From: Orbilia blumenaviensis
Lineage: Eukaryota > Ascomycota > Orbiliomycetes > Orbiliales > Orbiliaceae
Direction: 5' to 3'
Length of the DNA: 64,000 nucleotides
NCBI GenBank assembly: GCA_036872755.1
Contig: JAVHNS010000004.1
Span: 3,286,001 to 3,350,000 of the forward strand
Shown here: positions 36,301 through 48,228 of the stretch, in pieces
How the letters are laid out: each line of letters begins with the position of its first letter
Position numbering within the stretch: position 1 is the stretch's first letter
The notes under the pieces: generated by a model
Databases searched by the model: none
The model's input: the letters and a program-made list of their open reading frames with translations, nothing else
Told to the model about the DNA's origin: nothing
Translations under genes and position numbers: made by a program

Positions 36301-38990
36301 GAGTTCATAGGAGGTGAGTAAAGGAGGTGAGTAATCGCCGTGACAAGTTGATGCCAAATAGCGAATACCCAGACCTGGAAGCGATCCGCGGGATGGGAAA
36401 ACAGGTGTCTACTGGCGGCATCGGCAGCTGTCGAACCGATTCTAGCATTGCGCCTTCCGTTGTAGGAGGGGTTCGACGGGCTATTCGACGGGCTGGTTCG
36501 TGAGATTTGTTCGGCGGGGGAGGCACGTAAATTTAGTTCGAGTTGCTGCCTACCCGAAAAGTCAGGAGGAGAAAGCCCACTATGGTATTACAGTAATACG
36601 TCGGGGTCGTTTGCATTAGCTTGAAGTCTAAGACTCAAACACTTTGAATATTTATTCCTCGAAGCGATGTCATGTAAGGGTTTAGAAAGGGATAAAAATA
36701 AAAAGCAGGAGCGGGTTTGGATTTGTATATGAGTAATAATCATATTGGACTTACCGTGGTGCTCTGGAGCAAGGGAGCAAAATTGGCAACCGTCGTTTCT
36801 CTCCTGGGCATCATCATGAATTGATTCTAACCCTCAGTATGCGGATGCATTGAGGCTTCTGCATCCTGTCAACCAACTATGCCAGACCTGCCGGCTGCCT
36901 ACAAACTGTATTCAGGACCATAGTCGACTCGTGGAACTGTTGACCAACATCGGCAGAACCGGGTGAACAGTACTGCAGCACAGAAGATCTGGTGGATACG
37001 AAATGGTGGAAAGACGCTCTGAACGGGGGCATGACACAAAAATATGACCTTGGCTAGCTACTGCGGACCTGTGTTCCCGACGCCGTTGTACAGACTTATA
37101 AACCAACGTAAGCTCTCATCAGCTATTTTTATTCTTCTACCTTCCACAGGCCCTTTCGAAGCCTTTCGAATATTCCTATTGTGAAGGGACCTTTGACAAT
37201 CCTGGGTCGACATCCTTGGCATGTCCATTTTTGGAAATCCCGAGATTTCGGGCGGAAAATTATAGGTTGTGTTGGTGTCACAGGCCAGGGAGCCCATATA
37301 GACGTCAACTGCCAGGTCGAAAACCGTTATCAAACCTCAAAAAGGATACTCACTAATAGAAACGTCTCTTATCTCTTCCAGAACTGGCGCTAGAAAATCC
37401 CAGATCTATAAATTCCCATCCGAATTCTGCACATGAAACGCAATTAGCAGCAGGCTAAGCTTCTTGTTCTCGGGTTTGGCGGTGCTTGAACATTCGCTTA
37501 TTAGGTAATTGCATTCACGAGGGCCGTCCATCACTGTCATACTAATGACACATAGCAAAAGGAAACATACCCAAGGGCGTTTTCGGATGTGGCAATGCGG
37601 GATTTTTATCAATTAATCAATATAATGACTGATAGGGCTTTGATAGGAACACCTGGGTTGATATGCGCGGGTATTTTAGGGATACTTTCGTGTCATCGAA
37701 CCCTCGAAACCATTGTCTGTGGGAAGACGTTGATATCACGCTGAGACATTAATAATGGGATTAGAAAATTCGATTATGGAGAATTGTTGGGACCTTAGAA
37801 CTTGCTTAGATGATTAAATGTCATAACCTGTGAGAAACTGAGTATTTTTGAGATCGAGGAAATGTCGAAAAGTTTTCAATAGAATTTCATAAAAACATCT
37901 GTGTAGGCGCTAAAATGCGCGACCTCAGCGATAGCCGCGCCTATCGGGTGGCATCAAAATATGGCACGCCGACCCTGTACACTTCCCGCTCTTGGCTCCA
38001 GATCTCATCACCGGACCGAATGGTTGGGTCGCATCCTATCGACGCCATGGCTCTGGAGCCAAGACGAACCTGCCTTTATCAGATAGTCTGGCCAGCTTTG
38101 CTTCTTCGTCTATTCACTAGATACGAGAAGATTGATAGAAAAGCTCCCGGAACCATGATCCAGATGTCTAAATATATACTAGATAAGACCCTAAAGTGCC
38201 ATCTGAACTTATCGGGATGGGTGGACATCCTCCTAGATAGCCCTAGAGACATCGAGATTAGCCTTTTTTATCCATTTAGACCCAGGGAAGGGAGCTCTTG
38301 ATTGAGAGGAACCTTAAAAACGTATAGATACACGTTTCCCCGAAGTCAGGGTTAGAATAGATTGATTGAAGCAACCAATGCCATTTCGTATCCAACCCTG
38401 CTGCCACCGCTTCAACTGTCTCCATCTTTAATAAACCAAATCTCCGGGATCTTTATCGTATTATGATAGCTACCGGGTCCCGCAGGGCTTGACTCGTGTA
38501 TCGCGAGGGTTCGCATTTCGCAATCGAAGCCTCTTCCGCACGCGCATGAATCGTGCTATAGCTAGGAGCAGCGCGGATAGTTGAAGTTGTCGCGCGACCT
38601 GTCAACCATGGCCCTGGATGCTATTACGTAAATGCTAGCGCTAGGCCTTCCAGGCCTCCATTGAGCGCCGAACGCCAAGTTTTCTGTATCTCTTTCATTT
38701 TTTGTTTGCGTATTTCAATAGTACATGCCGACAATGCAATTTAGACAACTCATTCCTGTGAATTCATGAAGTGCTGGGCTAGTGAATTCCATAGGTATAG
38801 GTTGGCGCCGAGGAGCATTGGATATTCTAGATGAAGTCGTCGCTGGTGGCCGTTGACTATAGTTACTCCCCAGCATGTCAGCAAAGTCACAAGCACAAAG
38901 TTCTAAGCAGGTTTTTCAGTCTATGGCTTCATAGCAAATTTAACGCCATAACAGTGTAGATTACTGGAAAACTAAATTTTGCATCATAAC

Positions 38991-39027
38991 CCACAGTTGT
39001 GGTCAACAGCGTCTGGGACCGAGACTA
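38991..39027 (-). repeat. TA-flanked dispersed motif, inverted copy 4
   Basis: The reverse complement starts TAGTCTCGGTCCCAGACG, continues CTGTTGACCAC and ends AACTGTGG, identical to the copy at 22962 over about 37 bases. Sequence similarity appears to stop right after AACTGTGG, so only the end of an element is shared. Confidence 0.6.
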
Positions 39028-39654
39028 ATCATAACCGATGATATACCTAGGCCACTGCACTGGACGTGTACCGTTTTAGCTTTGAAATGCACTTGCAATT
39101 GGGCGCATGGTGGAAAAAGTGTTGTCCAAATCTTGGCGCCTGACATAAGCCTACCAATGGAGTCCCTTAGAAAAGTACAGTTTTCACGTGATACTAGAGT
39201 AGCCAGTCCAAGATACTTAGGAATTCTGGAACATGTCGAACAGGTGATTGATGAGATGGCCTTGATGGGCGAAATATGCACCAACCAATCAGCGACTCAC
39301 TAACAAAGTACACTTACAAAACAATTCATGGGTCCGAGTCATCCTGCATAAATTTTACAAACGAGAATCCCGCGTTATCCTGCCGTTTTGCAAACAGTGT
39401 ACTTTTTTAGGCCTTCTGATTCGTCGCTTCTGCTCACGCTATCTGGTATGGAACTTATAGCCGACTTGGGGCTGGCGAACATGCATTAGAGTGCATTCGA
39501 GGGGCCGACTCTCTCCACCTGAACCGCAAGGCTGCTCGATTATATCGATTCAAGGACGCAGGCGCGGAACGCAACTGTGCTCGTTAACCTCGACAAGACT
39601 TGGCATTCGCCTACCCACCTCGAAGTTTTACTCGCGACTCGTTGACGTTCGACA

Positions 39655-39664
39655 TTTATAAATA
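39655..39664 (+). promoter_or_regulatory. TATA-box-like element of the Clr5-domain gene
   Basis: TTTATAAATA lies about 145 bp before the ATG at 39806, followed by a pyrimidine-rich leader. The assignment is by motif and spacing only. Confidence 0.4.
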
Positions 39665-39805
39665 CTATGCCTGGCTGCTTCGTTTCGATCGTTTTCTTTT
39701 CGTCGGCATCACATCCCTGGAGCCAAGTCTATTCCAACAACATTATACCATATTACAATCTCGCAGTTAGGCTCGCACCGATACCCGGCTCATAAATACC
39801 AAGCC

Positions 39806-42549
39806 ATGAATAACGTCACATTCCAAGCCTGTCAGGCCCCGGAACCTCCCCGGGGCTACCTCAAGCTCCAGGATATGAAACACAAAGACTATATTATCGC
39901 AAAACACAGGGCTGGCGTCAAGCAGAAGGACATCATCAAGGCTTTGAAAGAAGAGAAGGGCTTCATACTACCGTACGTTGTACATCGCAATTTAAATAGT
40001 GATCCTGTTAGCTTTGCTATATACTATACTAATAGTAATTATCCAGACTATATAAGCTCAAAAGGATGCTAAATAAGTGGGGGGTCAATGGCCAAAATCT
40101 GACGAAGAGGCGCAAGCAGGATATTCATGCGCAGATAGAACTGCGGCGACAGCTTGGAAAGCAGACCCATCAAGTAGTTCTAAAACGCTCGGGGAAGAGT
40201 ATTACCAATGAACAGATGAATGCGATTATGAATACCAGTATTGGATTCCCTGTGGGCGCAGGTTAGTCACTGGACCGTGGGGCTCTCCTCCGAAGCCTTG
40301 CTAACGGGCACTTCTGCATGTTAATAGGCACAACGGCGGGCTCCGGTAGCCCTGCATTCTTAGCTCTTACTCCGAGGGTAGAAAGTCTTGAGAGTGAAGG
40401 AAATGGTACCCAGGGCAGTGGTGTCAGCCCTAGGTTTCCCGAAAATATGGATACGGGAAACAATTCTGGCGGCAGCCTGCCCGCGAATACGGTTATGGGA
40501 AACGATTCCGGCGACGACATCCTCGAGAATATGGATATGGAAAGCGATTCTGGCGACAGCCTCCCCGAGGATATGGATACGGAAAGCGATCCTGGAGGCG
40601 GCCTCCTGGAGTCTGGTTTCCTCAACGCGGAAACTATGGACGGAACTGGTCTTGAAACTTATAATAATGGCGGCATGCTCGAAAATACTGCTGTAACCGA
40701 CTGCGATAGCCCCCAATACCTAGATGACCTTGATGTGGAAAGCGGTGATACAACCGACTGGGATGAATTTCCTGACTCCCCAGAGAAAGTGTAGGTTAAC
40801 CCCCCGCGTCTTTATCCCCCCTCAGCGTCACTAGAAGATATCAGCTAACACAGTCTCATATATGTCCCTAGTGCTGATATTTTTATCAATTTGGGTCGAC
40901 GTGGAACTGAAGCAACTGCTGTCGATGATGAGGATGACATGGAATCAATAAATCAGTCTGAATACGACGATGAGGAGCTTCGAGAGATAGTATCAGCAGG
41001 GTTCAGCAAGCTATGCCCGACAGAAACACAACCTACGCCATCCCTGGATGACGGCGTTGATGTAATGCCTAATGAGGCTCAGGAAGATACCTCGTTAAGT
41101 AAATATCAGCCCGCGCCTTGGAGCGAGATTGACGATTGGAAAGAGGAAGCAAGAGATTTTGTCGCGGAGGTGGAATTCCTTACGGAGGCACAAGGGATAC
41201 CTTTGTCCCAAGCGATACGTACTGTTATATCTCAGTGGGAGGAAACCAAAGCCGGGGAAACCAAAGTGCGGGAACCGCTCCCATACCACATATACAAACA
41301 AATTTTGGGCGAAGGTCAAGAAACACTGGTTACCACTGTTGATGGCGTTGACAAAGATCTCTTACGCAGCACTATTGAAGACAACTTTGTCGCTCTCGAA
41401 AGGATCGCGAGAGAAGCACCAACTGGTAGCAAGTTTAAGTACAGGTTCAACGCTCATGCGGTTCACCTCCCATTCCTTTTATCTGAATATGGCGTAAACC
41501 ACTTTTTCGTCGCCTGGGCATTGGATCTGACTGCTGACACTCTCATGGAAACGCTCTCTGATGGCGCCTGGGCTAATCTATTCAATAATTGCGCGTTTCT
41601 TATCTATGAGAGTATTAGCATGGGCACGCATACTCTCGCGATGGATGTATGGGCCCTTATCTCCCCCAAAACCCCATCTAAAGTAGCCATAGCACTTAAC
41701 AAGGCTAGGGATAAAGTCCGCAGTACGATTATTAAAAAGTATAGGTGGGACCATATGAAAACTCTGTATCTTCATGTGAGGATTGCCAATGAGATGTATT
41801 ACTCGCGTGAACTCCAAAAAGGGGCCGGCGAACTAATGGCATATGGTCTATTCAAAATCCTCGTACAAATATATACAAAGTTTCCCATTTCAATGAAGGG
41901 GAAAGGATGGACCCTATCTCAAGAAATAGAGATTCTGCAATGTTTTGGCGCGTTAGGTGATATATTGCTGGGGTCTGGGGAATATAGCAATGTGGTGGTC
42001 AAGTATTTAGTAGAACCGTCAGTTTGGGGGAAAAGAAGCACTTATCTACATTCCGTCGATCCAATGGCGTCTTGCATGCATGTCATCGGAAGAGCCTATG
42101 CTAAAATTGGGAAACTAAAAGAGTCACTCCGGGAGCTAATGGCTTGTCTGGAAATCTATCGTCATAAGGGCAGCTTCGGTCTGGATCACGAATATTGGGT
42201 ACAGCAAATAGACCAAATAACAGAAGTTATGAGCCTACGAGGTCCAATATTGTACGAAACCCTCGACTCTAATTTCTACAAGTTGCCTGGGCTCTTTGAA
42301 GCTGCTCGGAAGGCTAGACGCCGTTACCAGCAGGAGCTATATCAGGCTGGTCATCGGGAAATGGGCGATGATCACATCGATGCTGAGGAGTATGGCAGAA
42401 TTTTGGCTCGTAGGGCTAGCAAGAGATTGGCAACCCCGGAGCTTGCGGATATGCAGACCTCTATGTATTTCGAGGGGTTGGAATGTTGGCTTTATTCACA
42501 GGGGAACATATCGTCAGCGTCTGATCGGGGATGGGTTGAGGAAATCTGA
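39806..42549 (+). CDS. Clr5-domain protein with C-terminal helical (TPR-like) region
   Basis: Exons 39806-39972, 40047-40261, 40328-40790 and 40872-42549 (840 aa), all in one frame. The N-terminal Clr5 domain covers about residues 24-90, with a start like HKDYIIAKHRAGVKQKDIIK and, after intron 1, LKRMLNKWGVNGQNL. This is the small helical domain named after the S. pombe silencing factor Clr5 and is abundant in filamentous fungi. A disordered acidic stretch follows that includes four tandem 14-residue repeats (NMDxxxDSGD type). The large last exon encodes an acidic linker and then an all-helical region of about 450 residues with repeat-like pairs (KIGKLKESLRELMACLEIY). Proteins of this type are presumed nuclear, and their function is mostly unknown. 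Confidence 0.85.
40438..40605 (+). repeat. Four tandem 42-bp in-frame repeats
   Basis: Units start at 40438, 40480, 40522 and 40564. Each is 42 bp and encodes 14 residues such as PENMDTGNNSGGSL and LENMDMESDSGDSL. They lie inside exon 3 of the Clr5-domain gene and keep its frame, so copy number could change without breaking the protein. Confidence 0.85.
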
Positions 42550-44033
42550 GACTCTGACAGCTTGTAGCTCTTGAGCTCTCGGTCGCGCGAACCGCCAACA
42601 AATCCTTAATCTTATGACTCCAAAGTTATGATTTCTCTATGTTGCCTTGTTTCTTCCGAATCAATTCTGTACCAAGGGAGTTTTCTTTGAGATCGGAGGG
42701 AAATGTGCGTGTTGGGCATTGTAGAAATTGGAAGAGCTCGTGGTGTCAACATCTATCGCCGGAGTATAGTGGACGTCAATATTGCAATATATCAAGGCTG
42801 GTCAGAAGGATGCCCCTAGGAGGCAAAAGAAATCCTGTTAGCGGCAATGTATACAGTAGGGGGGGAATGGCAAACTTGGTAGTAGGTTTCCATAGCACAG
42901 GTCTATCTTATAACCAACATAAAAACATTATCATTTCTCAAGTTAGCTCCCAAATTTGCCGGAAACCCGTGCGGGATAGAGGTTCATATACGGTATAAAT
43001 TTTCAGTAATTAGGTTCCCAAGGTGGTGGCAGACCGCTGTATTTTGCTCTGAGCCTTTAACCGCTAGCTCGTGAAGGCCGATCACGTCGATCGAAGACTT
43101 GAATACGCCAGTAATACCGGGGTCAGCTAGTATGTGCGATATTTGTCGAGAAGGGTCGTCTAAAGACAGTAAGAGGGAAGGAACTTCTCAAGACCGATAG
43201 GTCGCATATATTTACGGATTGAACATGATAATGATGATGATTATGATAATAGTAGTGGTGGTGATGGTGGTGATGATGGTGTTATTAATCGATAGCATCG
43301 CGCGCCATATCGATGTATTGCTAGGGGCTGGTTGCTGCTGGATGGCCGTTGAGGACCGGCTTAGCACGAGACCAGGCTTAGCCTTATAGGGCAACTGACC
43401 CAAAGCGGCAACGACCGTAATATCACAAAAACAACACAACTACACAAGTCGTTGCTGGATCCCCCATCTCGGCGGTGCTAAATAGATTCCCAAATTGGGA
43501 ATTACAAATTTTTTCAGTGAAGATTCCCATTGAATATCGACGTCGACTATTTAATGATTCGGAATTTTGAACTTCTTCTTCTTTTCTTTTCCTCTTCCCC
43601 TTCAAGCAAGTCTCGATTGTTAGAAACGCGCTTACACCCACCTCCATCTGAACCATTGCATTCCTCACTTTCACCATTATCATTCTCGACCACCATCACC
43701 ATCGCCATCACGACTTAAGTTTCTCGCCATCACCCCATTACTTTTATTCTTACCACCCTTATCGTCTTCCCCGTCCCCACTTTTGTCATCATCCTTCATC
43801 CGCCTCTCGGTTCGTCTCCCCTCCCTTGAACAGTTTGAGAGTCATTGTGCTATTCTCATCTGTTGTGGCCGATCTTACTGCTTGCTCCCATTTCCGTCTA
43901 CTGCTGCCTTAAGTGCCATTAGACGACGTCGTCAGCAGCAGTTGCAGTTTGGGAGTCATTGCGCTATTCCCATCTGCATCTTGTATATTTATCAATCGTT
44001 CGACAGGACCCGCCATTCCCGCGATTTATCAAA
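42550..44033. other. Intergenic region with a microsatellite
   Basis: About 1.5 kb without a supported gene. A 43225-43285 microsatellite is present. From about 43560 onward the plus strand becomes strongly pyrimidine-rich, which looks like the leader of the next gene. Confidence 0.5.
43225..43285 (+). repeat. Imperfect trinucleotide microsatellite (ATG/GTG type)
   Basis: A run of imperfect ATGATAATG, GATGATTATG and GGTGATGGTG units over about 60 bp. It lies outside any recognised gene. Confidence 0.7.
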
Positions 44034-45781
44034 ATGGCTTTCTCTCTCCCCTCTTCCCTTTCCTTTGTTCTTCCCTCCCCTGCTCTTTATATTCTCGTTT
44101 CTGTTTCTTCCTTGTTGACTGCTTTTCCTGTAATTGTTTCTGTTGATTCTTCTGATTTAATTGCATTGTTTCCTATTTTTGTTTCTTTTCTTCGTTTTGC
44201 TTCTGCTTTTTTTCTTTTCCGTTCGCTATTTCCTGTTTCCCACGGCCTTAGTGCCGATGTCAATCTTGTAGCGGTGATTTCCCGCATTTTCCTTTTTGTT
44301 TTCTCTCTTGTATCTGGGCCCACACAGGGCGAGGTAGTCGGGGCTACCTACTTCTTGGAGCCGACGCACCCCCGAAGCGTCATCTACCGCAACTGGGAAC
44401 AGCAACGGTCTTTCACGACGCAGGCCTGCGGGGTAAGTCTCTTTTGATCTAACTCTATCCATGCTGTGAGGTAGTTCGCTAATATTTCTTGACTAAAAAA
44501 TTAGACCATCAACTTGCTGGACATCGTTTGGAGGTCAGCCCTCCACCAGCTCACCGCACAAGGAAAGATGCTAAAGGGGATGGAGGTGGCTGCAATGGGA
44601 TTATTCATCCTGGCCACCCTCCTCCCCTCGGAACTCGCACGGGTTTGTCGGGTGGTAAGTACAATAGACCAATTGCTCGAGTTCATTAAAAGGCAGATAT
44701 TGACGATATATATGGGTTTATATAGTTCTCTGCCCCAGCTGGAAGGTTAGTTGCTACCGCCTGGCAACGACTTCCAAGCATGCAGAGACCACGGGCCACT
44801 ACCACTCGACGTCGTCCTACTCCCACCCCAGCCGGCCCAGGCCCGCTGGAACGATTCGTCGTTCTGGCATTCCACGAAATTTCGGCCTGGGCCCATGAGC
44901 AGGACATCGTTGAGACCCTAGTGGTAGGGTCGGTCACCCTGGTGCTTGCCCTCCAAATCCTCTTCAAACACCTAGAAGAGGTATACTACTGCCTCAGGAG
45001 GGCATCCCAGCGAGTGGCCGACGGCCGCTGGACACCACTCATCAACAGGGTGTTCCGGCGGCACGCAAGGCCCGTGGGGGGCCCAATGGCCGTCAGGAAC
45101 GATTCAGAGGGTCCTCAAGAGGATGCCTGCTGGGTCGTCCCCGGTCCCGGTCCGGTTCCACCAACCTACAAATGGGAACCGGACTCGGCCGTCGAAAGGG
45201 GGAACCACCAGGAGGACATCAGGCACCAGCAGCCATGGCAGTCGGCAATGGAGATGCCCCTGTACTATGGGGACTATTATAGTCCCAGGTACACGGAGCA
45301 AATCCAGCCGCTGCCAGAAGAGCTGGCCTGGTGGATGCCCCCACCCACCCCAACCATCTCGACGGCCAGGCCCCCCCCGACAGCTGAGTCCCCGCCGGTC
45401 CATGTGACCGCCCCCGCCACCCCACCACCAACTCCACCAACTACACCACCACCACCTAAACCGCAGGAGCTGCCCGCACCACCACCAGAAGAGGTGGTGG
45501 TTGCTAAGGCGGCCGGTGGAGTGGGGATGGCCATGGGGCCGGGGACTCAGCCCCCCGTGCCAATGGCACAATTTTCCTTCACCTTCGTCGCTCCCCCCGC
45601 CACCGCCACCACCGCCCCCGCCGCCCCCAGACGCCGTCCCAAGCAGCGCGTCCGGGGCCCCCGCCCCTCCAATCCTCCCTCTCTCCCGGCTCCTTCTATT
45701 CCGGCCCCTCCTCCACCAGCTCCAAGTCTAAATGAAGACAACAAGGAGCAGGAGGGTGCCCGGAAGAAGGTCCGGAGTTAG
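44034..45781 (+). CDS. Hypothetical proline-rich protein with hydrophobic segments
   Basis: Exons 44034-44432, 44505-44654 and 44726-45781 (534 aa). Both introns have perfect GTAAGT donors and phase 0 junctions, which strongly supports a real gene. I do not recognise the family. Residues 1 to about 100 are very hydrophobic, but they are encoded by a T/C-rich tract, so the first part could instead be untranslated leader with a later start. Exons 2-3 contain two clear hydrophobic helices (MEVAAMGLFILATLL; VGSVTLVLALQILF) around a basic Thr/Arg/Pro segment. The last 200 residues are a Pro-rich disordered tail (PPPTPPTTPPPPKP, then basic PKQRVRGPRPS). A membrane-anchored protein with a cytosolic Pro-rich tail is one reading. 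GC-rich codon use in exon 3 differs sharply from the AT-rich flanks. Confidence 0.65.
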
Positions 45782-46029
45782 AGGGTGCGGGGCGCCCTCT
45801 CCTCCTCCTCTCTCCTCTCTCCTCTCTCTTCGGCGGCCCACTCCTCGGCGGTGGCGGGCATTCCCTACGTTCCCCTAATTATAATACGACGACTTCCCTC
45901 CTCCCTCCTCGGCTCCAGGGGTAGGTCACTACGTACTAACTACCTCCCCTGTGCGCCCATCCTCCCCTCCTGTAAAATCCCCTCTTTTTTTGTTTTTGTA
46001 CATAAGTTTTGCCTTATGTTCTCTGTACA

Positions 46030-46530
46030 TATCTTGGTTTTTTTGTTGTACATATTTTGTTTCTCCGCTCTCATGTTTGTTTTCAATCAGGTCGAGCATA
46101 TATGCGCTTCCTGATCCTGTATGCGTTCTGTTTTTTTCAGTTTTATGTACTTTCGGTCGTTATGTTATGTTCAGTTTGTTCTGTTTTGTATCTCATGTTT
46201 GCTTTAAATCGGGCTGAGCATATATGCGCTTCCTGATCCTGTAAATGTTTTTGTTTTTGTTCGGTTTTGCGTATCTTCGGTCGTTCTGTTCTGTTCTGTT
46301 CTGTTCTGTTTTATATCTCCTGTTTGGTTTTAAATCAGGTCGAAGCATATATGCACTTCCTGATCCTGTATATGTTCTGCTTTTTTATTTGATTTTATGC
46401 ATTTTCGGTCGTTCTGTTTCTGTTTTAGTTCTCCTGTTTGTTTTTAATCAGGCTGAGCATATATGCGCTTCCTGGTCCTGTATTTGTTCTGCTTTTTACT
46501 TGCGTTTATATGTGTATTCGGTCGTTCTGG
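46030..46530 (+). repeat. Minisatellite: about four 113-126 bp tandem units
   Basis: An anchor reading GAGCATATATGCGCTTCC begins at 46094, 46216, 46342 (one insertion) and 46455, so the unit length is 122, 126 and 113 bp. Between anchors each unit has TTCGGTCGTTCTG and a TTTAAATCAGG-like segment. One unit carries a TTCTG pentamer run at 46283-46310. It lies just after the stop codon of the proline-rich gene, so it would be in or beyond its 3' UTR. Confidence 0.8.
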
Positions 46531-46952
46531 TTTGCTGCTTTGTTTTGTTTCTTACTATTAAAAGTCTTGTAGCACCTTCTCGCCCATGTATATAGTTGTG
46601 TATATATTAGTTAGCGACATCTTTATTGTTCCAAAAGACCGGTAGTACGTAATTTTAGTCGTAGCTTCTGTAGGTGCATTATTGTAGATTAACCTGATCG
46701 ATTTATACATGTCTTCGATTTGTATTATTTTTGGATATGCTTAGACGCCATATAAACAAAATGGGACACTATTTAAATTTCCCGAGTATGTATTTTCGTA
46801 TATACGAGCCCAGAATAGATTAAGTTACTAGTAGAGGACGGTCTAGTATTACATGTTTTCTAAGCTATACATTTAAATTGACTTAATAATTTGGCAGCTC
46901 TAGTCAAATCCGACTTAAATCCTTTACAAAGGAACACCTTAATACAATAAAT

Positions 46953-48228
46953 TTAACGAAGAAACTCCCAGCTATCATACTCCTCAATAATACTCCTACG
47001 CCTCACACCTTCAGACCTAGCAGTCGTTTCTTCCTCATCACCGATCTCTATCTCGCTCACATCCAACACCGCGCTCATCCTCCTCCTATACGAAAACGAG
47101 TTTGTACGCCTACGTCGCCACTCCTCCCTTAACGCGGCCTTATAGTTATTATTCGTGAAGAGCTGCTTGAAGGCTTCGTTTCCGATTAGATTGGAGGAGA
47201 TGAAGCCTTGGAGATAGGCGTTGGCGAATTTCCAGAGTTGGGGGTGGGGTTGGAAGGTGGTTTTCAGGGTTGTGTAGTGTGATAGGGCGTCTTTGATTGC
47301 GGGTTGTAGTTTTACTTCCTGTGGGGAGGAGGGATTGCAGGCTGTGGATATGGTGGTGATCTTTGTGTATTAATCGATAGCGATGGTTAAGTTAGCGGAA
47401 TATCGTGGAGGGTTGGGATGCTCGTTTTTGGGGGGGGGGTGGGGGGCTTACCGCTTTCGTGAATGCCGCGAAATTCTCTGTGGCGGGGAGATATACCGCA
47501 CCATACTCCGTTTCGTCAAATTCATCCGCCGGGAAGATCCAGTTCGGTAGGATCTTCAAAAGACAGTCTATATCCAACTCCCCACTCTCTTTCTGCGTAC
47601 TTCCTCTATTGGCGCCGCCGTTATGACTTTTGGAACAGCGAGCCTGGATGACCTTGCTGATAATACTTTCCATCAGCGCCATTTGCACTCTTGCCTCGCA
47701 GATCGGACCGAAGCCATCCTTCTGGGATGACGACGACGAGGCCTCCTTACAGCTAGAAGGGATAAACCCAGCCTCCTTAACGAGAAAATTCACAGAGTTC
47801 GTATCCACCCCCGAGAGGAGAGAAGAGTTCGTCGCTGCTAACACTGATAGAGCATCGAAATTCCTTACAGCGTCTTTATCGGATAGCAGCAAATTGAAAA
47901 GTACGGTTTTGACGCAGATATCAACCTGTAGATCGTAGCTATGTAGTGGGAACAGGTAACCGATTAAATCGGTGGATATCCTGGCTAGGTGATGTGCCTT
48001 TTGGTGTGCTTCGCGGGATAATTTTGCGAGGTATGCGAGTCTCTGACAGACTGCTGCATAGATCATGCCTCTGAGGCGGTCTGTGGGCGGGTCTGGGTAT
48101 TCTGGAGGGCGGGACGGAGTATCGGGCGAGAGCTGGAGGAGGAAGTTTAGGACCCACTGGCGCGTTTGAAGCGGTGGAGTGGGGGAGGTGGGGGAGGGGG
48201 TTGGGGTTGGGAGTAGGTGAGACTGCAT
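46953..48228 (-). CDS. Hypothetical protein
   Basis: Exons 47452-48228 and 46953-47360 (394 aa). The intron has a GTAAGC donor and an AAAG acceptor with a phase 0 junction; its donor is followed by a C-rich run. The N-terminus is Pro/Thr-rich. Residues about 20-200 look helical, with hydrophobic periodicity (WVLNFLLQLSPDTPS, LRGMIYAAVCQRLAYLAKLS, CVKTVLFNLLLSDKDAV). The second exon has LWKFANAYLQGFISSNLIG and ends in a basic then acidic tail. No known domain was recognised. It is convergent with the proline-rich gene, with the minisatellite between their ends. Confidence 0.7.

Larger units (their letters stand above)
33188..39805. other. 6.6 kb gene-poor region
   Basis: No frame here shows a domain, a believable splice structure or protein-like composition over more than about 100 codons (the largest are 34748-35158 and 37915-38301). 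It contains one inverted copy of the TA-flanked motif (38991-39027). The left part holds the 5' region of the ammonium transporter gene. Confidence 0.45.

Noticed and set aside
35911..36480. GGTTCGA-type sequences suggesting tRNA T-loops
   Set aside because: No cloverleaf pairing or anticodon arm could be found around them.
37915..38301. 128-codon frame
   Set aside because: No domain, no introns and unremarkable composition in an otherwise non-coding stretch.
42639..42998. 119-codon frame after the Clr5-domain gene
   Set aside because: Random-looking composition; it follows the stop codon at 42549 and is more likely 3' UTR or spacer.
44780..45571. Gly- and Trp-rich antisense frames over the proline-rich exon
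   Set aside because: They mirror the GC-rich CCN codons of the real exon and have no splice or start context.
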